A stretch of DNA of 8,588 nucleotides from NCBI GenBank assembly GCA_004195335.1, contig SDWK01000492.1, positions 1 to 8,588 on the forward strand, in the 5' to 3' direction. The notes beneath the pieces were generated by a model. That model was not told the origin of the DNA, did no database searches, and saw only the letters and a list, made by a program, of their open reading frames with translations. This DNA comes from Shewanella sp. Lineage in GTDB: Bacteria > Pseudomonadota > Gammaproteobacteria > Enterobacterales > Shewanellaceae. The translations under genes were made by a program, and so were the position numbers. Positions 4,670 to 8,588 of this stretch are shown here, piece by piece; the stretch's first letter is position 1, and each line of letters begins with the position of its first letter.

Positions 4670-6952
4670 ATGATTAAGCTAGATAGGCGGAATTTTATAA
4701 AAGGAGCTGGAGCGGGAGGCGCAACGTGTGCCCTAGCGACTATGCTACCAGGATCTTTAGCGGCATTGGAAAGGGAACCACTTAAAGCGGTGGGCAAGGA
4801 GGTCGCCAGTATCTGTGAGATGTGCTCTACCCGTTGCCCGATTTCGGCGCGTGTGGTCGATGGAAAAAATGTCTTCATCTCCGGTAATAAGGAAGCGAAA
4901 TCTTTTGGTGGCAAGGTGTGTGCCAGAGGTGGTGCTGGCCATAGCCTGCTCTATGATCCACAAAGGATCGTGAATCCACTTAAACGTGTCGGTGAGCGTG
5001 GTGAAGGTAAATGGGCCGAGATTAGCTGGGATGAAGCCTATGAGATGATGGCGACTAATCTGAACCGAATTAAACGTGAACATGGCCCCGAGGCGGTGGC
5101 ATTTTCATCCAAGAAAGGTTCGCTCTCCGGTCATTTCTTCCATCTTGCTAAGGCATTTGGCAGTCCGAATACCTTTACCCATGGCTCGCTTTGTCCTGGA
5201 GCCTATGTGATCGCGGCCAAGTCTATGTTTGGCACTAAGTTGAAGCGAGATCTGGGTAACTCTAAGTACATCATTAACTTCGGTCACAATATCTATGAAG
5301 GCATTAACATGTCTGAGACCCGTGGCATGATGAAGGCGCAATCAGAAAGAGGTGCCAAGCTGGTGGTCTTCGAGCCCCGCTTCTCAGTGGTTGCCGATAA
5401 AGCCGACGAGTGGCACGCAGTGCGTCCCGGAACGGATGTGGCAGTGGCGTTGGCGCTGTGTCATGTATTGATCACCGATAAGCTGTATGACCAAGCGTTT
5501 GTTGAACGCTATGTGGTCGGTTTCAAAGAATTTGCCGCCGAGGTGAAAGCCTATACGCCTGAGTGGGCCGAAGGCATTACCGATGTGAAAGCGAAAGATA
5601 TCCGCCGCATCGCCCACGAATTAGCCTCCCATGCACCTCATGCAGTGGTTGATTTCGGACACAGAGCGACATTCACGACCGAAGAGTTTGAGATGCGCCG
5701 GGCGATTTTTGCCGCCAACGTACTGATCGGTAATATCGAACGTAAGGGTGGGCTATACCTGGGCAAGAAAGCCAAAACTTATAACAAATTTGCCGGTGAA
5801 ACGGTCGCCCCACAGTTAGCTAAGCCTGGTGTGGCAGGCATGCCTAAACCGACGGCCAAGCGAATTGACCAGATGGATAAGCAGTACACCATGGTGTGGA
5901 AAAATGGTGGGGTTTACCAGAGCATTCTTACCGCTGCACTGGAGGCAAAGCCCTACCAGTTACGTGGTTGGGTTATGAGCCGTACCAATCCGATGCAGAC
6001 TATGACGGATAGAGCTAAGGTACTGGCTTCGATTAAAAAGATGGAATTTGTTGCCGTCTGTGATGTGTACATCAGTGAGACCGCCGCTTATGCGGATCTT
6101 ATTCTGCCTGAGTCGACGTATCTGGAACGTGATGAAGAGATAGCCGATAAATCTGGCAAGAACCCTGCTTATTATGTGCGTCAACGTGTGGTGGAAACCA
6201 TAGGTAATACCAAGCCTTCCTGGCTGATATTTAAAGAAGTGGGTGATGCGCTTGGTTTAAGTAAGTTCTATCCCTGGGCGAACATCGAGACCTTGCAATT
6301 GGCTCAGATGAACCGGGATGACAAGGCATTGAAGCACATCAAGGAAAAGGGCTATGTCAGCTATGGGGAGCCATTGATGTTGCGTGAGCCCTCTATGGTG
6401 GCCAAGTTTTCCGACACCTATGCCAATGCCAGAACGCCCGATGATGATGGCACTTATGCCAGCGCACTTAAATTTAAGACGCCAAGCGGTAAAATTGAAT
6501 TGAGCTCGGCGGCTGTCGAGGCATTTGCTCCGGGACGTGGCGTTATTCGTTATCGTGACGCACCGCTTAAGAAAGCCGATGAGCTGTATTTCATTCAGGG
6601 GAAGGTTGCAGTGCATACCAATGGGGCGACTCATAATGTGCCCATTCTTGCCAACCTTATGGCCGACAATGCTGTCTGGATACATCCGGTAACCGCTGGA
6701 CGCCTTGGGATCAGTCATGGTGATGCGATTCGCCTGACCAGCAGTGTAGGTAGTGAAACCAGTTATGCCTTAGTCACGCCCGGGATCCGTCAGGATACTG
6801 TGTTTGCTTATATGGGATTTGGTTCCAAAAACAAAGAGTTAATTAGAGCTTCTGGCAAGGGGCTACATTGCGGGAATCTGTTGCCAGATAGCACCGCGCC
6901 CGTTGTTGGTATGAACTTACACACCACAGGTGTCAAGGTCGAAAAGGTCTAA
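4670..6952 (+). CDS. psrA: Polysulfide/thiosulfate reductase molybdopterin catalytic subunit PsrA (PhsA-like)
   Basis: PsrA is the periplasmic catalytic subunit of the DMSO-reductase family, reducing polysulfide, elemental-sulfur products or thiosulfate at a molybdenum bis-pterin centre. The 760-residue form starting at ATG 4670 is preferred because GGAG (4660-4663) is six bases upstream and it puts the Tat motif DRRNFIK at residues 5-11, followed by a hydrophobic stretch and likely cleavage near residue 32. An ATG at 4658 and a GTG at 4628 in frame would only lengthen the signal. The N-terminal 4Fe-4S site is C49, C52, C56 and C84; the Mo ligand is probably C175 in HGSLCPGAY, as in PsrA/PhsA. 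The C-terminal pterin-binding domain (from about residue 600) is intact through IHPVTAGRLGI. It leads psrB by 12 bases. Shewanella oneidensis needs its psrA for sulfur and thiosulfate respiration, which supports the role. Polysulfide versus thiosulfate preference cannot be read from sequence. Confidence 0.9.
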   Translation: MIKLDRRNFIKGAGAGGATCALATMLPGSLAALEREPLKAVGKEVASICEMCSTRCPISARVVDGKNVFISGNKEAKSFGGKVCARGGAGHSLLYDPQRIVNPLKRVGERGEGKWAEISWDEAYEMMATNLNRIKREHGPEAVAFSSKKGSLSGHFFHLAKAFGSPNTFTHGSLCPGAYVIAAKSMFGTKLKRDLGNSKYIINFGHNIYEGINMSETRGMMKAQSERGAKLVVFEPRFSVVADKADEWHAVRPGTDVAVALALCHVLITDKLYDQAFVERYVVGFKEFAAEVKAYTPEWAEGITDVKAKDIRRIAHELASHAPHAVVDFGHRATFTTEEFEMRRAIFAANVLIGNIERKGGLYLGKKAKTYNKFAGETVAPQLAKPGVAGMPKPTAKRIDQMDKQYTMVWKNGGVYQSILTAALEAKPYQLRGWVMSRTNPMQTMTDRAKVLASIKKMEFVAVCDVYISETAAYADLILPESTYLERDEEIADKSGKNPAYYVRQRVVETIGNTKPSWLIFKEVGDALGLSKFYPWANIETLQLAQMNRDDKALKHIKEKGYVSYGEPLMLREPSMVAKFSDTYANARTPDDDGTYASALKFKTPSGKIELSSAAVEAFAPGRGVIRYRDAPLKKADELYFIQGKVAVHTNGATHNVPILANLMADNAVWIHPVTAGRLGISHGDAIRLTSSVGSETSYALVTPGIRQDTVFAYMGFGSKNKELIRASGKGLHCGNLLPDSTAPVVGMNLHTTGVKVEKV

Positions 6953-6964
6953 TCGGAGGCAGTT

Positions 6965-7537
6965 ATGAGTAAACGTTATGTAATGGTGCACGATGAAAAC
7001 AAGTGCATCGGCTGTCAGGCCTGTAATGTGGCGTGTCGCAGTGAGAATGGAATCCCAGAGGGGGTAACCCGCCTGCAAGTCAGGGTGGAAGGACCATTTG
7101 GGCAGGCGCCAAACCTGCATTTTAAGTATCACAGAGTATCGTGTCAGCAGTGTGAAGATGCACCCTGCGTTAAGGTGTGTCCTACAGGGGCTGCCTATGT
7201 TGGCGAGGATGGCATCGTTAGCATCAAGGAAGATAAGTGTGTCGGCTGTATGTATTGTGTGGCGGCGTGTCCTTACAAGGTTCGTTTCGTCAACCCGGAA
7301 ACTAAGGCTACAGACAAGTGTAATTTCTGTAAGGACACTCGGCTGGCGCGTGGCGAGCAACCTGCTTGCGTCACCGTTTGCCCGACCGATGCCCTGACAT
7401 TTGGTGATGCTAACGAGCCCGACAGTGAAGTTGCAAAGTTACTAAATACTAAGCCAAGTTATCAGGATAAGGTTCACCTCGGGACTAAGCCCAGGGTCTA
7501 TCGTATTCCGACTAAGCGAGGGGGGATAGAGTCATGA
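6965..7537 (+). CDS. psrB: Polysulfide reductase iron-sulfur subunit PsrB
   Basis: This 190-residue ferredoxin-like subunit carries electrons from the membrane subunit to PsrA on the periplasmic face. All sixteen ligands for four 4Fe-4S clusters are present: C14, C17, C20, C24; C60, C63, C68, C72; C92, C95, C98, C102; and C119, C122, C135, C139. The length is typical for the PsrB/PhsB/DmsB group. It has no signal sequence, as expected for a subunit exported together with PsrA. The ribosome site GGAGG (6955-6959) is five bases before the ATG. Its stop overlaps the psrC start. Confidence 0.93.
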   Translation: MSKRYVMVHDENKCIGCQACNVACRSENGIPEGVTRLQVRVEGPFGQAPNLHFKYHRVSCQQCEDAPCVKVCPTGAAYVGEDGIVSIKEDKCVGCMYCVAACPYKVRFVNPETKATDKCNFCKDTRLARGEQPACVTVCPTDALTFGDANEPDSEVAKLLNTKPSYQDKVHLGTKPRVYRIPTKRGGIES

Positions 7538-8475
7538 ACAATACATGGGGAGAAATGGCACAATACGATCCGGTTACATGGAACTGGGTCATCGCAGTTT
7601 ATCTGTTTATGGCAGGCCTATCTGCCGGTAGTGTGCTGATCGGTATCGGTATGCGCTGGTACAGTAAAGATAAGCAAACGGAGAGTCCAATCCTGAAGGC
7701 GGCCGCCATTATCGGCCCCGTGGCTATTAGCTTAGGTCTGGCGTGTTTGGTGTTCGATTTGACCAAGCCTTTCCACTTTTGGCTCATTTTGATCAACTAT
7801 AATTTCCAGTCTGTGATGGCACTTGGTGTGCTGGCGCTGCTGGCATACTCACCTTTGGGTATCGCCTATGGCTTGATCGTACTGCGCAAAGAGTTGCCTA
7901 AATGGGGACTTGGATTCCTATGTCCTATTGCAGAGATGTTGTTAGGCTGGCGTAAGGTGATTGAAGTTCTGCTGTTTACACTGGCTATCGGTGTCGGTGC
8001 CTACACGGGCTTCTTGATCTCGGCGATGAATGCATACCCTATGCTCAATACGGCTGTGTTACCTGCGCTCTTCTTAGTATCGGGATTATCGGCGGGTGCG
8101 GCGGCAAACTCTGTGGTTGCCCTGTTAATGTTCAAGGTTGATAGTCACGATAAAGAGCTGAAGCGTATGCATGCGCTGGAGCTACCAGTGATGGCGACCG
8201 AGATCATGTTCCTGTTTATGCTGTTTTGTGCCTTGTACTTTAAAGGTGGCGCTGCCGCATTGGCCTTAGCGTCTCTGACAACGGGTGTGTGGGCCGCAGT
8301 GTTCTGGATAGGTGTCGTGGGCATTGGTTTCGGTGTTCCTCTGCTGTCGATGCTTATGCCTGGCTCTGTACGCCATACAAAAGGCGCGATGTTGATGGTG
8401 GCCTGTTCAGGGTTAACCGGAGTACTGGCACTGCGTCACTTTGTGATTTATGCAGGGCAGAGCTACATTAATTGA
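7534..8475 (+). CDS. psrC: Polysulfide reductase membrane subunit PsrC (NrfD family)
   Basis: PsrC anchors the complex in the cytoplasmic membrane and oxidises menaquinol, feeding electrons to PsrB. The 313-residue protein shows eight likely membrane helices at about residues 16-40, 53-75, 92-115, 143-165, 172-200, 218-237, 250-275 and 284-306, with NrfD-family features such as WNWVIAVYLFMAGLSAGS at the start and LRHFVIYAGQ at the end. The eight-helix plan matches PsrC rather than the ten-helix ActB-type relatives. The ATG overlaps the psrB stop by four bases (ATGA), and a purine-rich G-run at 7518-7530 serves as ribosome site, so translation is coupled. No heme protein or rhodanese gene follows. 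Confidence 0.92.
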   Translation: MNNTWGEMAQYDPVTWNWVIAVYLFMAGLSAGSVLIGIGMRWYSKDKQTESPILKAAAIIGPVAISLGLACLVFDLTKPFHFWLILINYNFQSVMALGVLALLAYSPLGIAYGLIVLRKELPKWGLGFLCPIAEMLLGWRKVIEVLLFTLAIGVGAYTGFLISAMNAYPMLNTAVLPALFLVSGLSAGAAANSVVALLMFKVDSHDKELKRMHALELPVMATEIMFLFMLFCALYFKGGAAALALASLTTGVWAAVFWIGVVGIGFGVPLLSMLMPGSVRHTKGAMLMVACSGLTGVLALRHFVIYAGQSYIN

Positions 8476-8556
8476 AACCATGGTTAGACCTATTTTTGTT
8501 CGTGGGTTTAATTCGATGGCCTTGAAAATCAATAGCTAACAACTAGCATTCTATTT

Positions 8557-8588
8557 AGCCCGAGAAAATTTTAATCTCGGGCTTTATT
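8557..8588 (+). terminator. Intrinsic terminator of psrABC
   Basis: AGCCCGAGA (8557-8565) pairs perfectly with TCTCGGGCT (8575-8583), loop nine bases, followed by TTATT at the window edge. The lack of a T-rich tail on the other strand makes it a one-way terminator, ending the psrABC transcript about 80 bases after psrC. Confidence 0.85.

Noticed and set aside
6257..6718. 153-codon open frame on the minus strand
   Set aside because: It lies wholly inside psrA, has no recognisable domain and no ribosome site; the psrA frame is clearly the coding one.
6917..7360. 147-codon open frame on the minus strand across psrA/psrB
   Set aside because: It is antisense to the psrB cysteine motifs and its protein shows no family features.
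7520..7525. Run of six G residues near the psrB end as a phase-variable tract
   Set aside because: Six bases is short for slippage and the run is better explained as the psrC ribosome site.
8476..8485. Perfect ten-base palindrome AACCATGGTT right after psrC
   Set aside because: It is short, contains a common restriction-type core and has no supporting context; likely chance.

Overview
The window looks like a chromosomal segment of a marine or facultatively anaerobic gammaproteobacterium, most likely Shewanella. This rests on the psrABC-type sulfur respiration operon, a NorW/YeaR pair of enterobacterial/Shewanella type, moderate GC and CRP-like regulatory sites. The species call is an inference from recognised proteins, not a database match. 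I see no mobile elements, CRISPR arrays, tRNA or rRNA genes.

Layout. Positions 1-584 (+) hold the C-terminal half of a NorW-like NADH:flavorubredoxin reductase whose beginning lies outside the window. A small YeaR/DUF1971 cupin-like protein follows at 663-1001 (+). Positions 1002-1125 form a convergent junction with several hairpins. A tight three-gene minus-strand operon runs from 4327 down to 1126: a radical SAM protein with Tes/MJ0619-like architecture, then a membrane-anchored DUF547 protein, then a class I SAM methyltransferase with a Cys-rich motif. Positions 4328-4669 are a 342-base divergent regulatory region. The plus strand then carries psrA-psrB-psrC (4670-8475), closed by a clear intrinsic terminator at 8557-8588.

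How the genes work together. NorW passes electrons from NADH to a flavorubredoxin (NorV, presumably just upstream) that reduces nitric oxide, and YeaR belongs to a family linked to nitrate and NO stress in E. coli. PsrABC is a complete menaquinol-linked molybdoenzyme: a Tat-exported catalytic subunit, a four-cluster ferredoxin subunit and an eight-helix NrfD-type quinol oxidase, reducing polysulfide or thiosulfate during anaerobic respiration.

The least understood part is the radical SAM / DUF547 / methyltransferase operon. Its spacing (16 and 3 bases) implies a common transcript and job. It diverges from psrABC across a region with shared repeated motifs, so the two units may be co-regulated. 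Its substrate is unknown; the combination suggests a radical-based C-C or methyl modification plus a second SAM-dependent methylation, possibly at the membrane.
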